DNA of 64,000 nt, from contig NZ_CP082787.1 in NCBI RefSeq assembly GCF_021462285.1, positions 2,480,001-2,544,000 of the forward strand. The letters run 5' to 3'. The position numbers and the translations under genes are program-made. This document shows positions 27,312 through 37,400 of the stretch, piece after piece. The stretch comes from Serratia entomophila. Its GTDB lineage: Bacteria > Pseudomonadota > Gammaproteobacteria > Enterobacterales > Enterobacteriaceae. The notes under the pieces are model-generated. The model saw only the letters and a program-made list of their open reading frames with translations, searched no databases and had not been told where the DNA came from. Every line of letters begins with the position of its first letter. The stretch's first letter is position 1.

Positions 27312-27881
27312 ATGAGCAAGAAGAAGATTTTGATGTTGGTCGGCGATTACGCCGAAGATTACGAAACCATGGTGCCGTTTCAGGCGTTGCAGATGATTGG
27401 CCACCAGGTGGACGCGGTGTGCCCCGACAAGTCCAAGGGTGACTACATCATGACGGCGATCCATGACTTTGACGGCGCCCAAACCTACAGCGAAAAGCCC
27501 GGCCACCGTTTCACCCTCAACGCCGATTTTTCTGCGGCGAAAGAAGAAGACTATGACGCGCTGCTGATCCCCGGCGGCCGGGCGCCCGAATATCTGCGGC
27601 TCAATCCGCAGGTGATCAAGCTGGTGCAGGCGTTCGACGCCGCGCGCAAACCCATTGCCGCCGTTTGCCACGGCCCGCAGCTGCTGGCCGCCGCCGGAGT
27701 GCTGAAAGGCCGCACCTGCAGCGCCTACCCGGCCTGCGCGCCGGAAGTGCGGCTCAGCGGTGGACATTATGCCGACATCGGCATCGATCAGGCGCACGTC
27801 GACGGCAACCTGGTCACCGCCCCGGCCTGGCCCGCGCATCCCCAATGGCTGGCGAAGTTCGCCGAGGTGCTGCAGCAATAA
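27312..27881 (+). CDS. DJ-1/PfpI family protein
   Basis: A 189-residue protein from the ATG at 27312; an upstream in-frame start at 27255 adds a non-conserved tail. [39 protein letters not shown] and [21 protein letters not shown] show the fold, with the nucleophile-elbow Cys119 followed by His. Family members are glyoxalase/deglycase-like or chaperone-like stress proteins. The GGRAPEYLR form is close to the YhbO/PfpI branch. It is a single gene. Confidence 0.87.
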   Translation: MSKKKILMLVGDYAEDYETMVPFQALQMIGHQVDAVCPDKSKGDYIMTAIHDFDGAQTYSEKPGHRFTLNADFSAAKEEDYDALLIPGGRAPEYLRLNPQVIKLVQAFDAARKPIAAVCHGPQLLAAAGVLKGRTCSAYPACAPEVRLSGGHYADIGIDQAHVDGNLVTAPAWPAHPQWLAKFAEVLQQ

Positions 27882-27890
27882 GCGGCGGTT

Positions 27891-28277
27891 TTATCTGAGC
27901 TGTTCGATCAGGAAATGAATGTCGTACAGCCAGCGTTTGGCGCGCGCCGATCGCACCAGCATGGAAACGCACAGCGCGCGGATATGTTCATGGCTGGCGC
28001 CGGACGAGAACCAGCGCCCGCTGTGGGCGGAGGGGAAATACAGCTCGTGGTTGTAGTTGCTGCTGTCGATGCCGAATTGATCGAAATAACGCCGCATCAG
28101 CGCATTGGAATCGCTGAACGACAGGCTGAGCGCCCTGTTGATCTCGGTTTCTGCGGTAATTACGAGGTCTTTTTTGAGAAAACCGCGAGCGCTAAAGCCG
28201 GCGATAAGCGAAATAACCTGCTGCTGGATGTCTGCTGCCATAGCGGTAACCCTGAATCGGAATGGTGAGTTATCCAT
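27891..28277 (-). CDS. DUF1493 family protein
   Basis: A 128-residue reading, or 116 residues if the ATG at 28241 (MAADIQQQV) is used. FGIDSSNYNHELYFPS in the middle and VSMLVRSARAKRWLYD near the end are DUF1493 hallmarks. These are small acidic cytosolic proteins of unknown function in Enterobacterales. The gene is convergent with the DJ-1 gene, ten bases away. Confidence 0.75.
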   Translation of the reverse strand: MDNSPFRFRVTAMAADIQQQVISLIAGFSARGFLKKDLVITAETEINRALSLSFSDSNALMRRYFDQFGIDSSNYNHELYFPSAHSGRWFSSGASHEHIRALCVSMLVRSARAKRWLYDIHFLIEQLR

Positions 28278-28573
28278 CAGACTCTTCCCTCCGGCGCGAG
28301 TTCTTGCCGTCAGGCGGGTTTTCCCTTTCTTTACGTTTTCATTACCCCTTCTGCCGCTTGTGGCCCCAGCGGCGCCTTTCTCAAACGGATAGGGAGCTAT
28401 TCCTTGCCCAATATATTGTTCTCATTGAAAACCCTTGCTGCGTTGGTTATGTTGTAACCACCTCATATAAATTTGAAACAGCCCCGCTTGCCACACGGCG
28501 AGTGCGTAGCGAATTTTTTTCGGCATGATGGGTCGTGATTAACTACATCCCCTCCTCTTAAGGAAGAAAAAAG

Positions 28574-29848
28574 GTGTTTCGCCAGGAAGCGATCGATAAC
28601 CAGAAATTGAAGTGGCGTGGCCGGGCATTGTTGTTGCCTGGCATTCCTGTTTGGCTCACAGCAGGATTGTGCCTGTTTTTTTTCATTGCGTTTCTCACCT
28701 TCGTTATTGCCGGCACCTATACCCGAAGGGTCAACGTGACAGGCGAGATCAGCACCTATCCGCGCGCCGCCAACGTCTATTCCGCCGTTCAGGGGGTGGT
28801 GGTTAAACAATTTGTCACCGAAGGACAAGTAGTCGCCGCCGGTACTCCCATTTACCAGATCGACGTCAGCAAGAGTACCCGCAGCGGAGTGCTTAGCGAT
28901 AATCAGCGCCGGGATATCAACGCTCAGTTGGCGCGTATTGCGCACATCATCAGCCGACTGGAAAGCAGCAAGCAGGCCACGCTCGCGATGCTGGAAAAAT
29001 AGAAAGCACGGTATACCGCCGCGTTTGCGCACTCCACCGATATTCTCCGACGAGCCCAGGAAGGGATACGCATTATGAAGGAGAATATGGAGAATTACCG
29101 GCACTATCAGGCCAAAGGGCTGATCAACAAGGACCAGCTTACCAACCAAGTGGCGCTGTATTATCAGCAACAGAACAACCTGCTCGGCCTGTCCGGTCAA
29201 AACGAGCAAAACGCCCTGCAGATCACCGTGCTGGAAAGTCAGCTCCACACCCAGGCCGCCGAATTCGATAACCAGATTTACCAAATGGAGCTGCAGCGCT
29301 ATGAGCTGCAAAAGGAGTTGTTGAACATAGATGCTGGCGGGATGATCGTCGTGCGCGCGCTGGCCGACGGGCGCATCGACTCTCTGAGCGTCACTGTCGG
29401 ACAAATGGTTAACCTCGGCGACAGTCTGCTGCAGGTGATCCCGCACGAAATAGATCACTATGCGCTGGTGCTCTGGGTACCCAACGACGCCATCCCTTAT
29501 ATTACCGTCGGTGATAAGGTCAATGTGCGCTATGACGCCTTTCCGGCGGAGAAATTCGGTCAGTTCGCCGGCATCGTCTCCGTCATATCCAAATCCCCCG
29601 CCTCACCGCAGGAAATGCTGACCTACCAGGGGGCTCCAAAAGTCGCTTTGACCGCTGCCGTACCGTACTACAAGGTGATTGTCAGACCGAAAAAACAGGA
29701 CATTGGCTACAATGGCAAACGGCTGAGCCTGGAAAACGGTATGAAAGCGCAAAGTACTCTGTTTCTCGAAGAAAGGAAGATTTATCAATGGATGCTATCA
29801 CCGTTCTACGACATGAAACACAGTTCTGCGGGGCCAGTCGATGAGTAA
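28574..29848 (+). pseudogene. CvaA/HlyD-type microcin secretion adaptor, interrupted by in-frame TAG
   Basis: One reading frame of 424 codons, split by a TAG at 29000-29002 (codon 143); the frame continues without a shift. The GTG at 28574 is the likely start. Residues about 34-53 are the single N-terminal membrane anchor ([20 protein letters not shown]), followed by a biotinyl-lipoyl-like unit ([22 protein letters not shown]), a coiled coil (about 110-250) and the second lipoyl half and beta barrel ([24 protein letters not shown]). The gene overlaps the next by eight bases, as in cvaA-cvaB. It would join the exporter to TolC. The stop removes two thirds of the protein unless it is suppressed or restarts at the ATG at 29075, which lacks the anchor. 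Confidence 0.85.
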
Positions 29849-31940
29849 GCTTACCTTCAAACAGCTGATCAGCCAGTTGGACATGCGCCTGCGTCATAGA
29901 GTCCCGATGGTTCACCAAACCGAATCTTCGGAGTGCGGTCTTGCCTGCCTGGCGATGATATGTGGCTACTACGGCAAAAATATCGATCTGATAGCATTAC
30001 GCCGGCAATTCAACCTGTCTAACCGCGGCGCCACTCTGACCGGGTTGACCGGTATAGCTGAACAGCTGGGACTGGTCACCCGCCCACTGTCGTTGGATAT
30101 GAACGAACTCGGTGCGCTGAAAACACCCTGCATTTTGCATTGGGAATTCAACCACTTCGTGGTGCTGGTCAGCGTGAAACATAATCGTGTGGTGTTGCAT
30201 GACCCAGTGCGTGGCCACCGGACCGTAAGCCTGACGGAGCTGTCACACAGTTTTACCGGAGTAGCGCTCGAGGCCTGGCCCGGCAGTGAATTTACCGCCG
30301 ACAGCGTCCTCCACAAAATTCGCCTTCGCACGCTGATCGGCAGCGTGCACGGTTTGAAAGGGGCGCTCGGCAAAATATTTTGTCTGTCTCTGGTATTTGA
30401 AACCATCAACCTGGTGATGCCGATTGGCACGCAGCTGGTGATGGATCACGCTATACCCGCCGGGGATCGCGGGTTGCTGACGCTCATCTGCGCCGGACTG
30501 ATGATGTTCATTCTATTGCGGGCGGCCATCGGTATGGTGCGAGCCTGGTCCGGACTGGTCATGGCGACGCTCATCAATGTACAGTGGCAGTCCGGTCTGT
30601 TTACCCATTTGCTGCGCCTGCCACTGGGCTACTTTGAACGACGAAAACTGGGTGACATTCAGTCGCGTTTCGGCTCATTGGACACGCTGCGCAGCACCTT
30701 CACCACGAGTATCGTCGGCGCCATCATGGACGGTATCATGGTCATTGGTGTGTTGGTGATGATGGTGCTGTATGGCGGCTGGCTGACCTGGGTGGTAATC
30801 GCGTTCACCGCACTATACGTTTTGCTTCGCCTCCTGACCTACGGCTATTACCGAAAACTGTCCGAGGAGGCCCTGGTCAGAGAGGCGCGGGCCGGTTCGT
30901 ATTTTATGGAAACGCTGTACGGCATCGCTACCGTCAAAATGCAGGGCATGGCGGAACGCCGCATTGCTCACTGGCTCAACCTAGAAATAGACACCATCAA
31001 TACCGGTATTCGGATCACCAAAATGGACATGTTGTTTGGCGGCATCAGTACGCTGTTCGCCGCCTGTGATCAGGTCGCAATTCTGTGGCTGGGAACCAGC
31101 CTGGTGATCGATAATCAAATGACCATCGGGATGTTTGTCGCGTTCGGCGCCTTCCGGGGGCAATTCTCTGAGCGCATCGGATCGCTGACGGAATTTTTAC
31201 TGCAGCTACGCATGATGAGTCTGCATAACGAGCGTATTGCCGATATCGCTTTGCACCCGCGGGAGAATCGTAAGCCTGATCTTCATTGCGATACGAATCT
31301 GAAGCCGGTGGGATTGACGACCCATGGGTTGAGCTATCGCTATGACAGCCAGTCGCCAGCCATCTTTAAGGCTCTGGAACTCACGGTTAAGGCGGGAGAA
31401 AGCGTGGCTATCGTTGGTCCATCCGGCGCCGGCAAAACCACGTTGATGAAAGTACTATGTGGGCTATTTCCCCCAGATTCAGGCCGAGTTGAGGTGAATG
31501 GCATTGATATCCAGCAGCTCGGTATCAATAACTACCACAAGATGGTCGCCTGTGTAATGCAGGACGACAAACTGTTCTCCGGTTCTATCCGAGAGAATAT
31601 CTGTGGGTTTGCGGACAAGGTAGATGACTCGTGGATGCAGGAATGTGCTCGCGCCAGCTTTCTACACGAAGTGATCATACGAATGCCGATGGGGTATGAA
31701 ACGCTGATCGGGGAACTGGGTGAAGGATTATCCGGAGGGCAAAAGCAGCGGCTATTCATTGCACGGGCAATCTACAAGAAACCGGCAATTTTGTTCTTGG
31801 ATGAGGCTACCAGTGCGTTGGATAAAGAGAGTGAAGCTGTGGTTAATCAAGCGATCAAGGGACTTCGTATTACTAGGGTTATCATTGCACACAGAGAAAG
31901 TACTATTGAGTCAGCTGATAGAGTAATATCTTTAACATGA
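29841..31940 (+). CDS. CvaB-like microcin ABC exporter with C39 peptidase domain
   Basis: A 699-residue peptidase-containing ABC transporter. Residues about 20-145 are a C39 peptidase: [17 protein letters not shown] holds the catalytic Cys32 (preceded by the oxyanion Gln26), and FNHFVVLV and LHDPVRG place His105 and Asp121, the same positions as in CvaB. A six-helix membrane domain spans about 165-440. The nucleotide-binding domain has [10 protein letters not shown] (Walker A), [15 protein letters not shown] and [15 protein letters not shown] (Walker B). It cuts double-glycine leaders and exports the mature peptide. It overlaps the adaptor gene upstream. It appears intact. Confidence 0.93.
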   Translation: MSKLTFKQLISQLDMRLRHRVPMVHQTESSECGLACLAMICGYYGKNIDLIALRRQFNLSNRGATLTGLTGIAEQLGLVTRPLSLDMNELGALKTPCILHWEFNHFVVLVSVKHNRVVLHDPVRGHRTVSLTELSHSFTGVALEAWPGSEFTADSVLHKIRLRTLIGSVHGLKGALGKIFCLSLVFETINLVMPIGTQLVMDHAIPAGDRGLLTLICAGLMMFILLRAAIGMVRAWSGLVMATLINVQWQSGLFTHLLRLPLGYFERRKLGDIQSRFGSLDTLRSTFTTSIVGAIMDGIMVIGVLVMMVLYGGWLTWVVIAFTALYVLLRLLTYGYYRKLSEEALVREARAGSYFMETLYGIATVKMQGMAERRIAHWLNLEIDTINTGIRITKMDMLFGGISTLFAACDQVAILWLGTSLVIDNQMTIGMFVAFGAFRGQFSERIGSLTEFLLQLRMMSLHNERIADIALHPRENRKPDLHCDTNLKPVGLTTHGLSYRYDSQSPAIFKALELTVKAGESVAIVGPSGAGKTTLMKVLCGLFPPDSGRVEVNGIDIQQLGINNYHKMVACVMQDDKLFSGSIRENICGFADKVDDSWMQECARASFLHEVIIRMPMGYETLIGELGEGLSGGQKQRLFIARAIYKKPAILFLDEATSALDKESEAVVNQAIKGLRITRVIIAHRESTIESADRVISLT

Positions 31941-31941
31941 C

Positions 31942-31974
31942 ATACACCATAGGTATTTTATACTTATGGTGTAT
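31942..31974. terminator. Inverted repeat between the convergent exporter and immunity genes
   Basis: ATACACCATA (31942-31951) pairs with TATGGTGTAT (31965-31974) around a 13-base loop. It begins right after the exporter stop codon. It has no long U-tract, so it is a modest terminator for both strands at best. Confidence 0.5.
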
Positions 31975-31990
31975 ACACGAATTTTATAGT

Positions 31991-32194
31991 TTAACTCTGA
32001 GGCTTGAATAAGTAACAAATTAACTTGTAAATTGCCAGAATAATAGAAATAGAAAACCAAATTGACACAACAATTTTTGACAGATTTTCTGGAGCTGAAT
32101 ACAAATAGTCTTTACTCACCCCTGCACCAGACAAGAAAAATGATGACAAGAACAACCCTATAATAATCGCACCGATTTTTTGCATTTTTTTCAT
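31991..32194 (-). CDS. Small two-helix membrane protein, candidate microcin immunity protein
   Basis: A 67-residue protein from the ATG at 32194; an in-frame GTG at 32206 and an ATG at 32185 are alternatives. Two strong membrane segments are visible: IGAIIIGLFLSSFFLSGAGV near the start, and KIVVSIWFSISIILAIYKLI near the end, joined by a short polar loop (SKDYLYSAPENLS). Size, two-helix layout and position 66 bases downstream of the microcin precursor on the same strand match immunity proteins such as Cvi (78 residues). I do not recognise sequence similarity to a named one. The region is AT-rich, unlike the surrounding genome. Confidence 0.65.
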   Translation of the reverse strand: MKKMQKIGAIIIGLFLSSFFLSGAGVSKDYLYSAPENLSKIVVSIWFSISIILAIYKLICYLFKPQS

Positions 32195-32260
32195 TACCCT
32201 AACCACCCGTTTTCAAAAGGATGGAACACCGTTCCATCCTATATAAATCATGGAGGAGTC

Positions 32261-32623
32261 TTACCAACTGCAACCGCCAGATCCATTTTTACCACTGCAA
32301 CTACCACCACTTTTGTTCCCGCCAGGTCCTGTTCCGACATTGCCACCACCATGGGCGGAGTCTTTAAAACATCCGCCTGTAATAGCCCCTTTAGCCAACC
32401 CAGCAGCCATACCCGCAGGACCTCCAACTGCACCTTCTGCCATACCTGCTAGCATGCCGTTGACACAATCTGGTGAGGTATGTTTACCATAAAAACCGCC
32501 AGATTTATTTCCATCTTTTTTGGAGCTACCTTTCGTTTTCCCACCATTATCAACACGATCGCCGCCATTATTCCCTCGGCCACCAGAGACAAAATCAAGC
32601 ATTGAAGGATCAAGAACTTTCAT
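32261..32623 (-). CDS. Novel class II (colicin V-like) microcin precursor
   Basis: A 120-residue precursor starting at the ATG at 32623, seven to eight bases after AAGGAG. The leader MKVLDPSMLDFVSGG is 15 residues, the same length and pattern as the CvaC leader (L-x4-LD-x-VSGG), ending in the double glycine cut by C39 peptidases. The 105-residue mature peptide begins RGNNGGDRVDNGG. It is basic and Gly/Ser/Asn-rich at first, then has a glycine-zipper-like hydrophobic core (NGMLAGMAEGAVGGPAGMAA, AKGAITGG) flanked by Cys, and a Gly/Ser-rich tail ending GGCSW. Four cysteines could form two disulfides. The mature peptide does not match a microcin I know. Confidence 0.85.
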   Translation of the reverse strand: MKVLDPSMLDFVSGGRGNNGGDRVDNGGKTKGSSKKDGNKSGGFYGKHTSPDCVNGMLAGMAEGAVGGPAGMAAGLAKGAITGGCFKDSAHGGGNVGTGPGGNKSGGSCSGKNGSGGCSW

Positions 32624-32982
32624 AAACAACTCCTTTTGATGAGGATACTGAACCATGTAAAAGTATGTAAGGCAATTTATTAATAATTTATCGGCGGTAT
32701 TTTTTCAATGCTTTTTCCATAAACCACCACCTGATTTAATCAGTGTTTATCCTTTTTATTGCGTAGAGGCTCGACTGACTGCACCTAAAAATCAAGCCAT
32801 TGGGCCTTCCTTTAAAATAAACCGGTTACATGCAATGTGTTTTTTTATTCACGTGAAGAATAATTAATTTGCAAGCTTTAAATATATTTATGGAATGTAA
32901 CCTCCAGCACCGATTTGCTATTAATCACCGAGGCCTTGAACTTGGGTTGTGGCCCTGCTCAGGGTCACTCATCATCGGTATT
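32624..32982. promoter_or_regulatory. AT-rich control region of the microcin gene
   Basis: About 360 bases, strongly AT-rich, with no convincing gene. It should carry the promoter for the leftward microcin-immunity transcript. A 10-codon ORF (MEKALKKYRR, 32720-32688 on the minus strand) follows GGTGGTGG and could be a leader peptide. I looked for a Fur box, which is common before microcin genes, and found none that is convincing. Confidence 0.4.
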
Positions 32983-33014
32983 AACACGCGGGCCAATTCA
33001 TCGGCCCGCGTGTT
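32983..33014. terminator. Terminator of the RND efflux operon
   Basis: The perfect 12-base stem AACACGCGGGCC/GGCCCGCGTGTT with an 8-base loop lies just past the stop of the outer-membrane factor gene. Confidence 0.75.
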
Positions 33015-33019
33015 TTCGG

Positions 33020-34474
33020 TCAACGGCTAAGGGTAGCCTGAGTGGCCGCCACGCCATCGCCCTGCCGTTCGGCGGCAATGCCGCCCCCCAGCACCTTGTA
33101 CAGGGTGATCTGGTTGTCATAAGCGGTTTGCTGCGCGGCGACCAGCGACTGTTGCGCGCTATACAGCGTGCGCTGGGCGTCCAGCATGGTCAGGTAGCTG
33201 TCCACCCCGTGCCGATAACGCAGATCGGCCAGCCGATAATACTCCCGCGATGCCGCGACATAGCCGCTTTGCGCCGCCAGCTGTTCCTGAATGGTGCCCT
33301 GGCGCGCCAGCGCATCGGCGGTTTCCTGAAACGCCGTCTGCACCGCCTTTTCATAGCCAGCGAGGTACAGATCCTTCTGCGCTTTGGTGTAATTCAGCTG
33401 TGAGGTGTTGTACCCGCCGCTGAAGATTGGCAGGCTGATGCTCGGCGCAAACGACCAGACGCCGGCGCCGTGGCTGAACAATGAAGACAGCTCGCTGCTG
33501 CCCACGCCGCCGTTGGCGGTCAGGCTGATGGTCGGGAAAAAGGCCGCGCGGGCCGAGCCGATATTGGCGTTGGCCGATTTCAGATTATGTTCGGCCTCCA
33601 GCACGTCTGGCCGGTTCAGCAGCACGGCGGACGACAGGTGCGTCGGCAGCTCCTTCATCATGCCCGACAGCGCTTCGATCCCCGCGGGCAGCAACTTCTC
33701 CGGCACGCTTTGCCCCACCACCAGATCCAGCGCGTTTTTCGCCTGCGCGGCGCTGGTGGTGTAGCTGGCGACGTCCGAACGCGCCTGCTGGTATAGGGTA
33801 TCCGCAGAGGCCACGTCGACCATGGATGAAATGCCGTTTTGCTGATTCTTGCGCGTTACCTCCAACGACCGTTTGGCGCTGTCCAGCGTCTGTTGAGCGG
33901 CCGCCAGATTGCTGCGTTCCGCCGCCACCGCCACCCAATCGGTGACGATATCGGCGATCAGCGTCAGGCGGGTGCTTTTCGCCGCCTCGGAATTCGCCAA
34001 ATAGGTTTCAAACGCCGCCCGCGACAGGCTGCCGTTCTTGCCGAACAGATCCAGCTCGAAGGCGCTGGTACCGGCCGTGGCCTCGTAGCTTTGGCTGATG
34101 GCGGTGGCGTTGCCGCTGCCGGTCAGCGCCCGCCCGCGGCTGCCGTCTGCGCCGGCGTTAATGCTGGGGAACAACGCCGCGCGCTGCTCGCCGTACAGCG
34201 CCCGCGCCGACGCGATGTTGGCGATAGCTTCCCGCAGGTCGCGGCTGCTGTTCAGCCCCATCGTCACCACCTGCCGCAGCTGCGGGTGCTGGACGTAATC
34301 GCGCCAGGCGACGTCCGGGTAGCTTAGCGCCAGCTTGCCGCTCGACGCGGCGTAGGCGGCGCCCTGCGGCAGATTGGCCGGCACCGGCGCCGCCGGGCGC
34401 TGGTAATCGGGATCCAGTGAAATGCAGCCCGCCAACAGCAGCGGAAGCACCAGGGTAATTAAACGTTGCGGCAC
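33020..34474 (-). CDS. Efflux outer-membrane factor, NodT/OprM family lipoprotein
   Basis: A 484-residue protein when started at the GTG at 34474, which follows AGGAGAG and the pump stop codon by one base. The first residues LITLVLPLLLAGC form a lipoprotein signal with lipobox. Two repeats of the outer-membrane efflux domain follow, with long helices rich in Ala/Gln/Leu and the motifs DPDYQRPAAPVP and QLNYTKAQKDLYLAGYEKAVQTAFQETADAL (family blocks, shown by their ends). It forms the trimeric outer-membrane channel of the tripartite pump. It is the third gene of the operon. Confidence 0.9.
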   Translation of the reverse strand: MPQRLITLVLPLLLAGCISLDPDYQRPAAPVPANLPQGAAYAASSGKLALSYPDVAWRDYVQHPQLRQVVTMGLNSSRDLREAIANIASARALYGEQRAALFPSINAGADGSRGRALTGSGNATAISQSYEATAGTSAFELDLFGKNGSLSRAAFETYLANSEAAKSTRLTLIADIVTDWVAVAAERSNLAAAQQTLDSAKRSLEVTRKNQQNGISSMVDVASADTLYQQARSDVASYTTSAAQAKNALDLVVGQSVPEKLLPAGIEALSGMMKELPTHLSSAVLLNRPDVLEAEHNLKSANANIGSARAAFFPTISLTANGGVGSSELSSLFSHGAGVWSFAPSISLPIFSGGYNTSQLNYTKAQKDLYLAGYEKAVQTAFQETADALARQGTIQEQLAAQSGYVAASREYYRLADLRYRHGVDSYLTMLDAQRTLYSAQQSLVAAQQTAYDNQITLYKVLGGGIAAERQGDGVAATQATLSR

Positions 34475-34475
34475 A

Positions 34476-37400
34476 TTACTCTCCTGCCTGTTTGGCGGCT
34501 GGCCTGCGGGTAAACAGGCGGCGCACCAGCACATAAAACAAAGGAACGAAGAAGATCGCCAGCGCGGTGGCGGTCAGGGTGCCGCCGATGATGCCGGTGC
34601 CGATGGCGATGCGGCTGTTGGCGCCGGCGCCGCTGGATACCGCCAGCGGCAGCACCCCGGCGGTAAACGCCAGCGAGGTCATCAGGATCGGCCGCAGACG
34701 CATGCGCGAGGCGTGGATCGCCGCCTGGATCAGCGTTTCGCCGCGCTGGTGCATTTCTTCGGCAAATTCGACGATCAGAATGGCGTTCTTCGCCGACAGA
34801 CCGATAATGGTCAACAGCGCCACCTGGAAGTAAATGTCGTTTTCCAGCCCACGCAGGGTGATCGCCAACAGCGAACCCACCACGCCCATCGGCACCACCA
34901 GCATTACCGCGAACGGGATCGACCAGCTTTCATACAGCGCCGCCAGGCACAGGAACACCACGACCAGTGAGATGGCGTACAAGGAAGATGCCTGCCCGCT
35001 AGTCAAGCGTTCCTGATAGGAAAGCCCGCTCCAGGCATAGCTGCTGTTCGCCGAATATTTCGCCGCCAGCTTCTCCATTTCCTGCATGGCGGTGCCGGAG
35101 CTGGCGCCCGCCGCGCCTTGGCCGGTTATCTCGAAGGACGACAGCCCGTTGTAGCGCGACAGGTTCTCCGGCCCGTAGATCCAATGGGAGGAGGCAAAGG
35201 CCGGGAACGGCGTCATGCTGCTGGCGCCGGACGCGTTGGTGCCGCGCACGAACCATTTATCGAGATCTTCCGGTTTGGAGCGAAACGCCACATCGCCCTG
35301 CATATAAACTTTCTTCACCCGGTTGCGGTCGATAAAGTCATTGACGTAGGTGCTGCCGAAGGCGCTGCTGAGGGTGCTGCTGACGTCACCGGCGCTCAGG
35401 CCCAGCGCCTGCAGCTTGCCGTTGTCTATCTCCACCTGCAGCTGCGGCGTGTCCGGCAACGTGTTGGCGCGCACCGCGGCCAGCGATGGATTTTTGCCGG
35501 CGGCGGCGACTATCTGGTCACGTATCGCCTGCAGTTCCGCCCGGGTGGTGGCCCCTTTGGCCTGCAGTTCGAAGGTAAATCCGTCGGATTGGCCGAAGCC
35601 GTCGATCGCCGGCGGGCTCATAGAGAACACCTGCGCGTCGCGGATGCCGGCGAAATGCGCCATGGCGCGCCTGGCGATGGCGTCCGCGGTGTTTTCGCTG
35701 CCGCTGCGCCGGCTCCAGTCCTTGAGGCTGACGAAGGCCATGCCGGCGTTTTGCCCGCTGCCGCTGAAGCCAAAGCCGTTAATGGTGAAAATGGTGCTGA
35801 CGTTGGCCTTTTCGTCGTTGAGGAAATAATCCTTCACCGCGTCGCTCACCGCCGCAGTGCGCGCGTTGGTCGCCCCGGCCGGCAGAGTATATTGCACCAT
35901 CACCACGCCCTGATCCTCGTTGGGCAAAAAGCCGGTCGGCAGGCGCAAGTACATCACGGCGGCGGCGATCAGCAACAGCCCGTACATCAGCAGGTAGCGG
36001 GTCGGCCGATGGATCACGTTGCCGACCTTATCGGCGTATTTTTCCTGCAGGCGGTTATAGCCGCGGTTGAATTTGCCGAGCAGCCCTTTATCGGTCAGCT
36101 CATCGTGGGCGGGTTTGAGCAAGGTGGCGCAGAGCGCCGGCGCCAGCGTCAACGCCAGGATCACCGACAACACCATGGAAGAAACGATGGTGACGGAAAA
36201 CTGGCGGTAGATAACCCCGGTTGAGCCGCCGAAGAACGCCATCGGCAGAAATACCGCCGACAGCACCAGCGCAATGCCGACCAGCGCGCCGGTGATTTCC
36301 TTCATCGACTTTTCCGTCGCCTCGCGCGGCGGCAGGCGATCTTCGCGCATTACGCGTTCGACGTTTTCCACCACCACGATGGCGTCATCCACCAACAGGC
36401 CGATCGCCAGCACCATGCCGAACAGCGTCAGGGTGTTGATCGAATAGCCGAAGGCCGCCAGCACGCCAAAGGTGCCGAGCAGCACCACCGGCACGGTGAT
36501 GGTCGGGATCAGCGTGGTACGCAGGTTCTGCAGGAACAGGAACATCACCAAAACCACCAACACCACCGCTTCGAACAGGGTTTTCACCACCTCTTCAATC
36601 GAGATATTGATAAAGTCGGTGCTGTCTTTCGGGTATGCCACCTTATAGCCGTTCGGCATCGACGACTGATATTCCGCCACCTTGGCCTTCACCAGCCTGG
36701 CGGTATTGAGCGCATTGGCCCCGGCCGCCAGCTTGACGGCGATACCCGCCGCCGGGTGGCCGTTCAGGCGGGCGCTGGCGGAATAATCCTCGCTGCCCAA
36801 CTCGACCCGCGCCACGTCCTCCAGGCGCACCAGCGCCCCGCTGCTGTCGCTTTTCAGCACGATGTTGCGGAACTGCTCCGGGGTCTGCAGGCGCGACTGC
36901 GCTTTCACCGTGGCGGTCAGCTGCTGATTGGCGCCGGCCGGCAAATCGCCGATCTTGCCGGCGGAAACCTGGGTGTTTTGCGCTTCGATCGCCGTCGCCA
37001 CATCGGACGGCATCAGTGAGAAGGACGCCAGCTTGGTCGGATTCAGCCAGATGCGCATGGCGTATTCCGAGCCGAATACCTGCACGTCGCCGACGCCGTC
37101 GATGCGCGACAGCGGATCCTGCAGGTTGCTCACCAGATAGTCCGAGATGTCCGACATCGTCGCCTGGTCGGTTTCGTCGTACATGCCGACGATCAACAGG
37201 AAGCTGCTCTGGGATTTCTTGACCGTCACCCCTTGCGCGGTCACTTCGCTCGGCAGGCGGCTTTCGGCCTGTTGCACCTTGTTTTGCACCTGCACCTGAG
37301 CGATGTCCGGATCGGTGCCCTGCGCGAAGGTGACGTTGATGCTCACCGAACCGTCGGAGCTGCTGGTCGAGGAGAAATACAGCAGGCCGTCCAGGCCGGT

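Noticed and set aside
28278..28573. Fur box before the microcin exporter operon
   Set aside because: The segment around TGTTCTCATTGAAAA matches the Fur consensus too poorly to call.
32180..32492. Two plus-strand frames over the microcin gene
   Set aside because: Pro/Thr/Ser-rich mirror of the Gly-rich precursor; the precursor on the other strand has the leader, ribosome site and context.
32880..33030. 46-codon plus-strand frame next to the microcin control region
   Set aside because: It runs straight through the strong terminator hairpin at 32983-33014 and has no ribosome site.
35118..36224. 368-codon plus-strand frame
   Set aside because: Antisense of the RND pump gene, low-complexity Arg/Gly/His-rich translation typical of shadow frames.
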